A DNA stretch of 64,000 bases from NCBI RefSeq assembly GCF_021431925.1, contig NZ_CP090371.1, forward strand, positions 2,604,001 to 2,668,000, in the 5' to 3' direction. The translations under genes and the position numbers were made by a program. Positions 25,770 to 33,810 of this stretch are shown here, one piece after another; within the stretch, counting starts at the first letter, position 1; the number at the start of each line of letters is the position of its first letter. A model generated the notes under the pieces. That model saw only the letters and a program-made list of their open reading frames with translations. It was not told the DNA's origin and did not search any database. Source of the DNA: Halobaculum sp. CBA1158 (lineage in GTDB: Archaea > Halobacteriota > Halobacteria > Halobacteriales > Haloferacaceae).

Positions 25770-26354
25770 CTACGGTCGGTCAGATCTCCGCCGCGCCTCG
25801 TACATCGCCACGCCCTGCACGGCGCGACCGTCGCGGACCTCGCCGGCGAGCACGGCGTCGCGGAACGCCGCGTAGTCGGTCCTGACGGGACGGATGCTCT
25901 CGTTGAAGTCGAGGTCCTGTCCCTCCGCGAGCGCACACCCGCGGGCGAGGAAGTAGTGGTGTACGGAGTTCGCGAAGCCGTTCGTCGGCTCGGCGGCGTG
26001 GAGTCGCTCGACCGTCTCCGCCTCGTGGCCGGTCTCCTCGCGCAGTTCCCGCCGGGCCGCGGCCGCGAGGTCCGCGTCGTCCGACTCGACGCCGCCGGCC
26101 GGCAGCCCGCGGTTCACCCGGCCGACGGCCTGTCGCCACTCCTCGACGAGGACGACCGTCTCGCCGCCGTCGGCGAACGCGAGCACGACCACAGTCTCCG
26201 GCTCGTCGACGTAGTGGAACTCGGTCTCGGTGTCGTCCGGGAGGCGCACCTCGTCGCGGCGCACGTCGAAGCCGGGACACGAGTAGTCGACGTCCGAGTC
26301 GAGCGTCTCCCACGCGAGGCCCTCGGCGTCGGATCGGTCGTCGGGGTTGGGCAT
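25770..26354 (-). CDS. NUDIX hydrolase
   Basis: 194 residues from MPNPDDRSDAEGLAWE. The NUDIX box is GLPAGGVESDDADLAAAARR with REETGHEAETVERL after it, matching Gx5Ex7REUxEExGU with the spacing extended by the halophile-typical Asp run. The N-terminal YSCPGFDVRRDEVRLPD and central VLVEEWRQAVG segments resemble the ADP-ribose pyrophosphatase subgroup. It probably cleaves a nucleoside diphosphate derivative; substrate unproven. Confidence 0.88.
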   Translation of the reverse strand: MPNPDDRSDAEGLAWETLDSDVDYSCPGFDVRRDEVRLPDDTETEFHYVDEPETVVVLAFADGGETVVLVEEWRQAVGRVNRGLPAGGVESDDADLAAAARRELREETGHEAETVERLHAAEPTNGFANSVHHYFLARGCALAEGQDLDFNESIRPVRTDYAAFRDAVLAGEVRDGRAVQGVAMYEARRRSDRP

Positions 26355-26400
26355 GGACCACGGTGGTCTCGCGGTCGCAAGAAGGTGGGCGATCGGCGTC

Positions 26401-26553
26401 CGCGTCGTCGCCGCGTCGTCGCCGCGTCGTCGCCGCGTCGTTGCCGAACCGCGCCGACGATGCACCGGCACCGGCGACCGCGACGCCGACGGCGACGGCT
26501 ACAGCATCGGCGACGGCTACAGCATCGGCGACGGCTACAGCATCGGCGACGGC
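26401..26553. repeat. Two simple tandem arrays (12-bp and 18-bp units)
   Basis: From 26401 a 12-base unit (CGCGTCGTCGCC) runs about three and a half times. From 26491 an 18-base unit (GGCGACGGCTACAGCATC) occurs exactly three times to 26544, with nine more matching bases. They lie in the 237-base gap between the NUDIX and arylsulfotransferase genes. They are open in several frames but show no start signal or conserved protein; I read them as non-coding minisatellite. Confidence 0.7.
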
Positions 26554-26591
26554 AACGAATGTGCACCGCGACGGCGACGCGGGACGCGAGA

Positions 26592-28022
26592 TCAGTCGTC
26601 GTCCTCGTCGTCGCCGCCGTCGCCGCCGTCGCCGCCGTCGCCGTCGCGGAGGCGGTCTCCGAGGGCGACGCCCCCGCCGCCGAGTACGAGCGCCGCGGAG
26701 ACGAGCGTGAGCCCCACCTGCGTCTCGCCGAACCACACCGGAGCCCACGGCGCGGCCGCCCGAACCCCGACGACGAGCGTCGAGAGCACCGGCAGACCCG
26801 ACCCCGTCGCGGTCGCGTCGACCGTGCCGCCGGCGGTCGCCGTCGGGAGGTCGCGCTCGGTGCCCTGGTACTCGCGGGGGACGCGGTCGGCCTCGTAGGG
26901 GATGCGGTCGGTCGGGAACCGCCAGACCGTGGTGCCGTTCTCGTCGACCTCGACGACCCGCTTGTTCAGCGTGTCCGTGATCAGCGTGTGGCCGTTCGAG
27001 AGTCGGTCGGCGTCGCGGGGCCAGTGCAGCGAACTCCCGTCGACGGCGGTGAGCGTCCAGGCGACCTCCCACTCGCCGTCGGCCGTGCGGTGAAGCTCGA
27101 CGACGCGGTCGTTGTCGGAGTCCGCCACGAGCACCGCGGCGTCCTCGGAGACGTGACGGTCGCCCGGTTCGCCCTCGATGGAGCCGGCGATCCACTGGGG
27201 GTTGTGCTGGTGGTCGAGTACCTCGGGGTCGCCACAGCGGATGTCCTCGTCGCCGTCGGTGTCGCGGAGTTGGTCGCCGCGCACCTGACAGGAGTCGTCG
27301 GAGGATCCCTCCTCGTCGGCGTTGATCACCTCGATGACCTCGCTGCCGCCGTCGTCGAGGCGCTCGACGAGCACCAACTGGTTGGCGTTGCGGACGGACA
27401 CGAGGAATACGTCCTCCTCGATCCGGTCGATGTCGTTGATGTGGAGCCAGTCGGTCCGCGTGGGATCCTCCGGTTCGTCGTACAGCTCTGAGGCGTTCCA
27501 CGTCCACGTCACCTCGCCGTCCTCGACGACCAGGATCCGCTCGGCGTCCATGTCGGTCATGGCGTAGCCGCCGTCGGGCAACGGCTCGGCGTCGTGGATC
27601 TCGCTGTTCGACTCGGTGCGCACGGGGAAGCCGTACTCCTCGACGACGGTCGGCCCGCCGTCGGCGTCGGGGTCGATCAGCCGGATCCCGGTGTGCGTGC
27701 ACGGCGACTCGTAGGGGCCGCAGTCCTCGTAGCCGCCGTCCATGAAGCCGGCGAGCACGCGCCCGTCGGGCAGTCGCTGCACGTCGAAGTAGCTGTCCGC
27801 CGACGCCTCGCGCCACTCCACGTCGGTCCCGTTCACCAGGTAGGCGCTTCCGTGCTCGTGCCACCCCGTGCCGCCGCCCTGCGAGCCGACGAGCGTCTGG
27901 CGAGCGTCGCCGTCGCCGCCCGGCGTGGCTCCGCGGTCGGGGGCGACCGCCGCGCTCCCAGCGACGGTCAGCCCGAACAGGAGGACGCCCGCGAGAACCA
28001 GCCCGGCCGCACGCGTGTTCAT
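26592..28022 (-). CDS. Arylsulfotransferase (ASST)-family secreted protein
   Basis: 476 residues. A signal peptide (NTRAAGLVLAGVLLFGLTVA) is followed by a beta-propeller-like body with repeated ASST-style elements (DVQRLPDGRVLAGF, HDAEPLPDGGYAMTDMD, WTWNASELY, LHINDIDRI, RLSNGHTLITDTLNKRVVEV, GTTVWRFPTD). A transmembrane helix near the end (about residues 435-455) is followed by a Gly/Asp-only tail, so it is probably anchored facing outward. Bacterial homologues transfer sulfate between phenolic compounds; catalytic His assignments cannot be made with confidence here. Start ATG at 28020-28022. Confidence 0.82.
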   Translation of the reverse strand: MNTRAAGLVLAGVLLFGLTVAGSAAVAPDRGATPGGDGDARQTLVGSQGGGTGWHEHGSAYLVNGTDVEWREASADSYFDVQRLPDGRVLAGFMDGGYEDCGPYESPCTHTGIRLIDPDADGGPTVVEEYGFPVRTESNSEIHDAEPLPDGGYAMTDMDAERILVVEDGEVTWTWNASELYDEPEDPTRTDWLHINDIDRIEEDVFLVSVRNANQLVLVERLDDGGSEVIEVINADEEGSSDDSCQVRGDQLRDTDGDEDIRCGDPEVLDHQHNPQWIAGSIEGEPGDRHVSEDAAVLVADSDNDRVVELHRTADGEWEVAWTLTAVDGSSLHWPRDADRLSNGHTLITDTLNKRVVEVDENGTTVWRFPTDRIPYEADRVPREYQGTERDLPTATAGGTVDATATGSGLPVLSTLVVGVRAAAPWAPVWFGETQVGLTLVSAALVLGGGGVALGDRLRDGDGGDGGDGGDDEDDD

Positions 28023-28199
28023 TGACGAACGGTCCCGGTGACCGAGCAAAAGCCTTCGGTCTTCCCGGATTCCGGGACGCGGATCCGACGCCCGCGCGGC
28101 ACCGAGACGGCGTCGCGCTCCGCCGCGATACGGCGCACCGTGACGGGATCCTCGTTTCGGGATCGCCGGCGGCGGTCGACCCGGTGGTCGCCCGCGGCG

Positions 28200-28697
28200 T
28201 CAGAACAGTTCCTGGACCCGAGACATCGTCGCGTCGAGGTCGCCGGAGTTGTCGACGACGACGGGGTCGTCGACGGGCTCGAACTCCTCGCGGAGGAGGT
28301 CGTACACCCGCACGTCGGCGTCGGAGGCGTCGCCCTCGCGTTCCCGGAGGCGCTCCTTCGCGACCCGCTCCTCGCAGGCGACCCGCAGCAGGTCGAACGG
28401 GACGCCGTTCCGGTCGGCGACCTCCCGCGCCCGGTTCCGGCGCGAGGCCCGGCGGAACGTCCCGTCGAGCACGACCGCGTGGCCCGCCGCGAGGGCGTCG
28501 TCGGCCCGCGCGAGCAGTTCCTCGTACGTGCGGCGCGACTCGGTGCTCGTGTACTCGGGGTCGGAGAACAGTTCCTTGCGAACCACGTCCGTCCGGAGGA
28601 GGTCGGCGTCGAGGCGCTCGGCGGCCGCCTCGGCGACGGTGGTCTTACCCGCGCCGGGAAGTCCGCAGACGGTGACGAGCCGCGCTGTGTTCGTCAT
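28200..28697 (-). CDS. P-loop kinase/AAA-type small NTPase
   Basis: 165 residues with Walker A CGLPGAGKTTVAEAAAERL at residues 11-29, a TFRRASRRNRA lid-like arginine helix, and the layout of gluconate/chloramphenicol-type P-loop kinases (AAA_33). It is likely to phosphorylate a small metabolite or modify a nucleic-acid end. Substrate unknown; 107 bases separate it from the divergent Tat-exported gene. Confidence 0.78.
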   Translation of the reverse strand: MTNTARLVTVCGLPGAGKTTVAEAAAERLDADLLRTDVVRKELFSDPEYTSTESRRTYEELLARADDALAAGHAVVLDGTFRRASRRNRAREVADRNGVPFDLLRVACEERVAKERLREREGDASDADVRVYDLLREEFEPVDDPVVVDNSGDLDATMSRVQELF

Positions 28698-28803
28698 CGA
28701 GTTCGGGTCGAGGTGAGTCGACGGCGGGTGTAATGTCCGTCGGTTCGCGGCGGCCGCGATACGGCCCGACTAACGAACCGCCCGGGCGGCGATCGGACTC
28801 GAG

Positions 28804-29871
28804 ATGACCGACCACCCAGAGGACGCGTCGACGCCGACCAGACGCCGGGTCCTCTCGACGCTCGCGGGCGCTGGCGGCGCACTCGCCGTCGGTCCGGCCG
28901 TGAGCGACCGCGTCAGCGCCGCCGACGGAACGTCGGACGCCTCCTACCACATCGAACAGGACGGGACCTGCGCGGCGGTGCGGCCGATCCGCGGGCCCGA
29001 GACCGTCGAGGCGTTCTACGAGTACGAGTTGCCTCGGCGGTTCGTCAGCGACCGCAACGGCGCGGTCGCCGGCGAGGATAACCGCTACGACTCCGCCGGC
29101 ACCGACGACCTCCAGCGCGCCGACACCAGTCTCCTGTTCCTGTATGCGGGCCCCAACGGCCTCAGCCTCGTCGCGATCCACGGCGGCGCGAACAGCGCCG
29201 ACGGCGGGTCGGTGACGCTCACCTTCCGGGGCCTCCCCGCCGACGGCGACTGGGCCGTCCGCGACGACCAGTACGACGGGGCGAGCAACTACGACGTGTG
29301 GGACCTCGACGACGAGCGCGACCGCATCAGTTGGACGTGGACCGGCACCCGGACCGACGGGGGCGCGTTCCGGCCGCTCGGCGACTCCTTCGACGTGACC
29401 GTCGAGCCGGCGTTCAACGAGGCCGCCGACCTGTACGGCGAGTTCTACGACGGCACCGTCACCGAGTGGGTGTTCCTCTCGGCGACCGACGGCGAGCCCG
29501 AGGCGATCCCGCTCTCGCGCGAGGCGGTCCTCCGGATCGCGGTCGGCGCGTGCGGCGGGGACGCGGTCGGAGACGACGACGATGACCGCGACAATGAGGA
29601 CGATGAAGACGATGACGACGGACCGGCCGGCGATGGGGACGACGACGATGACGATGATGATGGCGATGACGAGGGTGACGACGATGAGGACGAGGAGGAC
29701 GACGACGATGATGACGAGGACGATGAGGACGACGATGACGACGACGTTGATGACCGCGGGCCGCCCGATGACGCAGGGCCACCGGATGACGCCGGCCCGC
29801 CCGACGATGCGGGACCGCCGGACGACGCCGGACCCCCGGGAGGTGACGGGCCGCCCGGCCAGGGCGGCTGA
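28804..29871 (+). CDS. Tat-exported protein with poly-Asp and PPDDAG-repeat tail
   Basis: 355 residues. Tat signal RRRVLSTLAGAGGALAVG (13-30), then a globular domain of about 215 residues (VEAFYEYELPRRF, SLLFLYAGPNGLSLVAIHGG, YDVWDLDDERDRISWTWTGT). The last 100 residues are a nearly pure Asp/Glu/Gly run (Asp stretches up to 8) followed by four PPDDAG units and PPGGDGPPGQGG. Predicted cell-surface or secreted. The tail could bind calcium or form an extended stalk; the PPDDAG units are 18-base repeats in DNA. The globular domain is recurrent in haloarchaeal surface proteins as I recall them, without known function. Confidence 0.85.
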   Translation: MTDHPEDASTPTRRRVLSTLAGAGGALAVGPAVSDRVSAADGTSDASYHIEQDGTCAAVRPIRGPETVEAFYEYELPRRFVSDRNGAVAGEDNRYDSAGTDDLQRADTSLLFLYAGPNGLSLVAIHGGANSADGGSVTLTFRGLPADGDWAVRDDQYDGASNYDVWDLDDERDRISWTWTGTRTDGGAFRPLGDSFDVTVEPAFNEAADLYGEFYDGTVTEWVFLSATDGEPEAIPLSREAVLRIAVGACGGDAVGDDDDDRDNEDDEDDDDGPAGDGDDDDDDDDGDDEGDDDEDEEDDDDDDEDDEDDDDDDVDDRGPPDDAGPPDDAGPPDDAGPPDDAGPPGGDGPPGQGG

Positions 29872-30033
29872 GTGAATCGCCGGGGGTCACGATCCGCTAG
29901 GAGGTCCGGGAGGCGCTGGACGAGGGGCGCGAGGTCGTCGTTCGACTGCGAGGCGCTCGTGACGACCGGCGTGGATGCAGTACCTCGATGACAAATCCTT
30001 GAACGGCTCGCTGGGGAGGGCCACGCTCCTGCA
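29872..30033. other. Non-coding left margin of AT-rich island
   Basis: No convincing gene. The region has GC-rich fragments of apparent coding character (for example a short EVREALDEG-like stretch around 29900) with no intact frame, probably decayed sequence at the island edge. I did not find a copy of the tRNA-Pro 3' end here by eye. Confidence 0.4.
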
Positions 30034-30255
30034 TGGGTGATCCCGTCGGATACCGACTATCAGCGTGCACACGTCGCGCGTCGGTGTCGCGTGCTCGCCG
30101 AGGCGGAGTTCCTCGGATGAAAGGAACGCGAGGGCTATGCGGACGAGTGGTACATCACTAGCTGGGGCTTGCTCTATCTCGCCGGGGAACTGGACGCCGA
30201 TCTGCGTCGGCTCGATCCCGGAATGCGGCCGGGTGGACGGGTTCGGTCCGGCTAG
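30034..30255 (+). pseudogene. Broken PhiH1-repressor-like winged-helix gene
   Basis: One frame (from 30034 to the TAG at 30253-30255) reads WVIPSDTDYQRAHVARRCRV, then LAEAEFLG, a TGA at 30118-30120, then KEREGYADEWYITSWGLLYL and AGELDADLRRLDPG. This is the recognition helix and wing of the small haloarchaeal phage-repressor-type winged helix (compare RRC..LAEAG, YEIT..G..YL.GELDA). No start codon is seen in frame and there is an in-frame stop, so it is a remnant. It points to past phage or plasmid DNA at this site. Confidence 0.65.
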
Positions 30256-30331
30256 TACGCGGGATTTAGATAGCTATTGTTCAAACCGAGGTCTTTGAAG
30301 CGCCATTTTAGGAGATCATCGGTAGTGAGGA

Positions 30332-30931
30332 TTAGAAAATTGCTCGTGTAATTGGCTTTCTGACTCTCTCATCTCCGGCGAGTTCAACCAATTTTTCGTT
30401 CTTGGATTCCCTACTATCATCCTCACCGATGCCAGCGATGTCTTCGAGATCAGAGGGAAATGCTATCAGAGTGAAATTTTTAGATGGGCTACCATCTATG
30501 TGAATATTATGTACTTGTTTGTGGATATATGTTAGCCTCTCAATTCTACTATTCGGTTCTATCTTTATGCTTCGCGAAGTATTTTTCCCGCGCAATATAT
30601 CATTTATGTCAGATATAATATCGGATACCGTTCTACTATCCAAATCTACCAAGAGATAGATCTCTGGATCGTAGGTTGTAAAGTATCGAGTTAGATCCGC
30701 AAAACACCTTTTTAGGTTGGGTATTCCACCCTCTGACTTCAACAAAACGTCATATGGGCAGAATCTTCCGCCAAAGCTTCGCAATTTCTCAGATTCTTCA
30801 GGAACAGTCGCATCCGCAGGCTGGCTTTCGATATCGTACCTATCGACTTCTAGTTGATTCGCATACTCGGAGATTGACGCTTCTAGAAATTCAGTATCGT
30901 TGATCCCTTCGGTGAGAATTACCTTACTCAT
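30332..30931 (-). CDS. TOPRIM-fold protein, partner of OLD-like ATPase
   Basis: 199 residues. TOPRIM motifs are visible: the N-terminal Glu8 in KVILTEGINDTEFLEA and the D-x-D pair Asp96/Asp98 in YLLVDLDSRTVSD, in the spacing of small DUF3226/DUF4435-like TOPRIM proteins. A GG motif (KSEGGIPNLK) lies between them. The ATG overlaps the ATPase stop by four bases (30928-30931), so they are one unit. In OLD nucleases and PARIS systems a TOPRIM domain and an ABC-type ATPase work together, so a nuclease or effector role in defence is inferred. The DNA is strikingly AT-rich for this genome, which signals transfer. Confidence 0.8.
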   Translation of the reverse strand: MSKVILTEGINDTEFLEASISEYANQLEVDRYDIESQPADATVPEESEKLRSFGGRFCPYDVLLKSEGGIPNLKRCFADLTRYFTTYDPEIYLLVDLDSRTVSDIISDINDILRGKNTSRSIKIEPNSRIERLTYIHKQVHNIHIDGSPSKNFTLIAFPSDLEDIAGIGEDDSRESKNEKLVELAGDERVRKPITRAIF

Positions 30932-32256
30932 AATCCCCTAAGATCTAATCTAAGTTCGTTTAGCTGACGCTGAGCCTCTTGATAGGAATAGCTTTCAGTT
31001 ACTGGAGGATTCATTTGCAGTAGACAGAAGTTCTCAAGTAGATACTTATGTTCTTCTTGGAATATATCTTCATTGAATATAGTCCTGATAAGATCTAAGC
31101 TGTGAGTAGTGAGAAATATCTGAACGTTCTCATCCATAATTATCTTAAGGATTCGGTGTACGAACTCTGCAATGTACCCTGGGTGTAGGTGGTTCTCACC
31201 CTCCTCAATCAGTAGAACATTTCCACTATTACGGGTGTTTGAAAGCGCCCACAGCAACCCCATTATCGCATGGAATCCGGATCCCATGAAGCTGAATGGT
31301 ACCTGGTATTTGTCTCCCCTGGACTCGAAAACTAACTGGTCAAAGGAAAGCGTGTCAAGATTCTTGACAATATTGTTGTTCTTGATATATTCTTCAATGT
31401 TACTGAGGCGAACAGCAGCTTCCTCCTTGTTCATATCGATGTTTTCTGGATCCAATGACAGGGATTGTCCAATGTGTTGGATTCCATCTATCGACGTCGG
31501 TTCATCTCCGACAAATCTTCCCTTTCCAAAGCGAGGTATAAGTACGTCCTTGATAGCCGAGAGAAGACGTGCCTCCTCAATGTTCTGTTCTGGTAGCTTA
31601 TCAGATTCTACAATTTGATTTCTAATTCTATTTGCGCCTTTCTTCGCGACTGATTCGGTGTAGTTGGAGTAGAACTCTCCTAAGTAGATATATTCGTATT
31701 CTACACCGTCTACAGTAAGTATTATACAGCTTTCCTCGGCCTTCCGAGCCACAGATTCCGAATTACTTGTGACGAGGTCTTTTATTGTATCAATTATAAT
31801 TTCACCCAGTACGTTCGACTCATCTTCAATATCTAATGTTTGTCCGGCAAAACGATCCACAAAATATCTAGAATCTGGACTATTCTCCACAATGTCAAGT
31901 ACAGATGAGATGAAAATCTCAGTTACTCGGTCTGGTTCTGGCTTCTTTATTTCTAGTGCACGAGTTTTTGTTCGTGCCACGTTTCCATCACCGTCAAAAT
32001 CCCTTAGCGACAATTGGGTACCTTTTTGATATTCGCAGGAGAGAACAGCCTTCTCGGACTTTGCGTTTACTAATTTTCCGACAAGATCATCGTATTGCTT
32101 GATCTTGGATGGATTGAATAACAGATCTATTGCTTCCAAGACTGATGTCTTGCCAGAGTTGTTCCTACCGGTGATAAGGGTGAGATTGTTTGGCTGAAAT
32201 TCTAGTTCTTCGACAGCTTTGAACCCCGTGATAGATACGTTCCGAAGATACGTCAT
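30928..32256 (-). CDS. OLD/PARIS-like ABC-type ATPase of putative defence pair
   Basis: 442-residue SMC/ABC-like ATPase. Walker A is at residues 30-38 (GRNNSGKTS), a signature-like SFMGSGFHAIMGLL, a Walker B variant VLLIEEGENHLHPG near residue 350 (Glu-Gly in place of the usual Glu-Pro) and H-loop LTTHSLDLI. Codon use differs from its neighbours (many AT-ending codons; a sampled 60-base line is about 40% GC). It lacks a fused TOPRIM; that is supplied by the overlapping small gene. Resembles the ATPases of OLD, PARIS and retron-type defence. Function in phage defence is inferred from family and island context. Confidence 0.88.
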   Translation of the reverse strand: MTYLRNVSITGFKAVEELEFQPNNLTLITGRNNSGKTSVLEAIDLLFNPSKIKQYDDLVGKLVNAKSEKAVLSCEYQKGTQLSLRDFDGDGNVARTKTRALEIKKPEPDRVTEIFISSVLDIVENSPDSRYFVDRFAGQTLDIEDESNVLGEIIIDTIKDLVTSNSESVARKAEESCIILTVDGVEYEYIYLGEFYSNYTESVAKKGANRIRNQIVESDKLPEQNIEEARLLSAIKDVLIPRFGKGRFVGDEPTSIDGIQHIGQSLSLDPENIDMNKEEAAVRLSNIEEYIKNNNIVKNLDTLSFDQLVFESRGDKYQVPFSFMGSGFHAIMGLLWALSNTRNSGNVLLIEEGENHLHPGYIAEFVHRILKIIMDENVQIFLTTHSLDLIRTIFNEDIFQEEHKYLLENFCLLQMNPPVTESYSYQEAQRQLNELRLDLRGL

Positions 32257-32514
32257 TACCAGTAAGTAGCTTAACTGGATACTCGGAAGGGGCGTACAAA
32301 AACGCTCGGTTAGCGTAACGCCCTATGAAAAATCCTCCAGCATCTAATTCGCTATTGTGTACTGGACTACAGTCCTGCGCGCAGTGGCCCAACGTATCCC
32401 CGCTTCCACGCCGTAACTCGTTATCAAGCTGTTTAACGACGAAATATTGGACACTACCGTGAACGCAGGTTCGGAGGAGGAGGCTTGGCAGAGTGTCTCC
32501 ATAGATGCTGCCCG

Positions 32515-32907
32515 TTACTCGCGCAGGTTCGTCACGGTGAGGTACGACTCCAACACCTCCGTCTGGAAGTCGCTATCAGCGACGACGAGGTGGTCACCGG
32601 TCGAGCGTGCCGTCGCGGCGATAAGGAGATCACGGGCGGCCATGCGCTGTCCGTCGTCGAGGAGCTGATCCTGAAGCCGGGCCGCTTCGAGCGAGAGCGC
32701 CTCCGTCAGATCGAGTGCGGTGACACCGCCGAAGTCCTCGCGAGCAGCCGCCACGTCCGTCGATTCCGCACCCAGTTTTCCCTCCAATACCTCGTACACA
32801 CAGACCGTCGATGTGAGATACGGCCCGCCTTGATCCTCGACGAACGCAACCGTCTCGTCGACGCCGGCGAGCATGTCGATGATGACCGAGGAGTCGAGGA
32901 ACGTCAC
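32515..32907 (-). CDS. vapC: PIN-domain toxin VapC (module 1)
   Basis: 130-residue PIN RNase of a type II toxin-antitoxin pair. Acidic residues expected for the metal site are present: Asp5 (FLDSSVIID), Glu39 (VYEVLEGK), Asp93 (ARDLLIAATA) and Asp111 (VVADSDF). The gene overlaps its antitoxin by four bases (32904-32907). VapC toxins generally cut tRNA or rRNA when antitoxin decays. GC-rich again, so a different origin from the ATPase module. Confidence 0.9.
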   Translation of the reverse strand: MTFLDSSVIIDMLAGVDETVAFVEDQGGPYLTSTVCVYEVLEGKLGAESTDVAAAREDFGGVTALDLTEALSLEAARLQDQLLDDGQRMAARDLLIAATARSTGDHLVVADSDFQTEVLESYLTVTNLRE

Positions 32908-33101
32908 CGCTCGAAACTCTCCCGCGAGCGGTCGACCGCGTCACGCGCACGCTCGGCTTCCTCGTCGGACCACGCACCGACGTTGATCGGCTCCTCGTTG
33001 TTCGCGAGCCGATCGAGAAACTCGTCCCACGTCTCGTCGTCGCGTTTCAACTTCGACAGCTTCCGCTTCGTCTCGTCGGTCACTCGGATGCTGGTACTCA
33101 T
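32904..33101 (-). CDS. vapB: VapB-type antitoxin (module 1)
   Basis: 65 residues from MSTSIRVTDETKRKLSKLKR; the longer frame adds seven residues that overlap the operator. Short strand-helix N-terminus as in ribbon-helix-helix or AbrB antitoxins, then a C-terminal tail (EEAERARDAVDRSRESFER) that would cap the toxin. Its promoter holds a GTATGC/GCATAC palindrome directly upstream of the ATG. Confidence 0.85.
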   Translation of the reverse strand: MSTSIRVTDETKRKLSKLKRDDETWDEFLDRLANNEEPINVGAWSDEEAERARDAVDRSRESFER

Positions 33102-33103
33102 GC

Positions 33104-33120
33104 GTATGCGTACTGCATAC
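33104..33120. promoter_or_regulatory. Palindromic operator of VapBC module 1
   Basis: GTATGC, five bases, GCATAC: a perfect six-base inverted repeat, beginning two bases upstream of the vapB start codon. Together with the GCATGAGTAC that follows toward the gene it closely matches the operator of module 2, so each antitoxin may also bind the other promoter. Confidence 0.6.
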
Positions 33121-33175
33121 ATAGTGGAGAACGTTTCGGGACCTGTCCTACTAGTGGATCGCGAGGAGAGGTCGT

Positions 33176-33562
33176 TCAGTAAGCTTCGACGGGTACCCCG
33201 TGGCGTTCGAAATCGTCGACGTTCCGTGTAACGACTGCATCGCCTTCCACTTCGGCGGTTGCCGCGATCACCGCGTCACCCTTCTTTCGCTTGTACTTCG
33301 AGGGGTCCAAACGGCCGATCATCCGACCTGCTTCCTCGGCAATTTGCTGATCCATATCCACCCGTGGGACACCGCGCAGGATCCGACGTATCTCACGGGC
33401 TTCCTCCGTCCCTGTGTACGCTTCGATGCCGATGTACAGTTCCAGCAGAGTCATCGTAGAGAGTTTCAATACAGCACCGTTCGCCTCCAACTCGTCCAGT
33501 TTCTCGTGTGCCTCCGGCAGATCGGCCATCAGGTCGAGAATAAACGCGGTATCGAGGATCAT
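33176..33562 (-). CDS. vapC: PIN-domain toxin VapC (module 2)
   Basis: 128-residue PIN RNase. Catalytic acids: Asp4 (MILDTAFILDL), Glu41 (LLELYIGIE), Asp in KKGDAVIAATAE, and Asp in VTRNVDDFERHG. Only distantly similar to module 1, so this is a separate acquisition or old duplication. Its ATG overlaps the antitoxin stop (33559-33562). Confidence 0.9.
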   Translation of the reverse strand: MILDTAFILDLMADLPEAHEKLDELEANGAVLKLSTMTLLELYIGIEAYTGTEEAREIRRILRGVPRVDMDQQIAEEAGRMIGRLDPSKYKRKKGDAVIAATAEVEGDAVVTRNVDDFERHGVPVEAY

Positions 33563-33792
33563 TCGAATCGCTCGGCGACCGCTTCGACCTCCTCGGCGTC
33601 GTCGTCCTCGGCCGCCTCGACGTTCTCGCGCATCGTCTCGACGGTATCGCTGTCGAGGATTCCCCCGAGGTCCCGCAGCGACGGTCCGCCGATCAGCCGC
33701 TCGATTGCTTCCGAGAAGGTCTCGTCGTCGCGTTTGTGGGCCTCGATCCGATTGTATACGTCCTCCTCCAGCCGAACTGGTTTCGTACTCAT
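33559..33792 (-). CDS. vapB: VapB-type antitoxin (module 2)
   Basis: 77 residues from MSTKPVRLEEDVYNRIEAHK, the first ATG after the operator; the frame beyond it upstream is not protein-like. RHH-like N-terminus (short strand, then RDDETFSEAIERLIGG) and an acidic C-terminal tail. Shares KRDDET with module 1 antitoxin, which supports a common origin of the two. Confidence 0.85.
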   Translation of the reverse strand: MSTKPVRLEEDVYNRIEAHKRDDETFSEAIERLIGGPSLRDLGGILDSDTVETMRENVEAAEDDDAEEVEAVAERFE

Positions 33793-33794
33793 GC

Positions 33795-33810
33795 GTATAC
33801 GTTCGTATAC
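33795..33810. promoter_or_regulatory. Palindromic operator of VapBC module 2
   Basis: Two GTATAC half-sites (each self-complementary) four bases apart, just upstream of the vapB start codon. Toward the gene both modules read GCATGAGTAC across the ATG. The spacer differs by one base from module 1. Confidence 0.6.

Noticed and set aside
26355-26591. Frame through the 12- and 18-bp arrays as a gene
   Set aside because: Translation is pure repeat in all frames, with no start context and no globular part.
29640-29870. GAC/GAT-rich stretch as a simple-sequence repeat only
   Set aside because: It is in frame in a protein with a good Tat signal and ends at a proper stop, so it is coding tail, noted under the gene.
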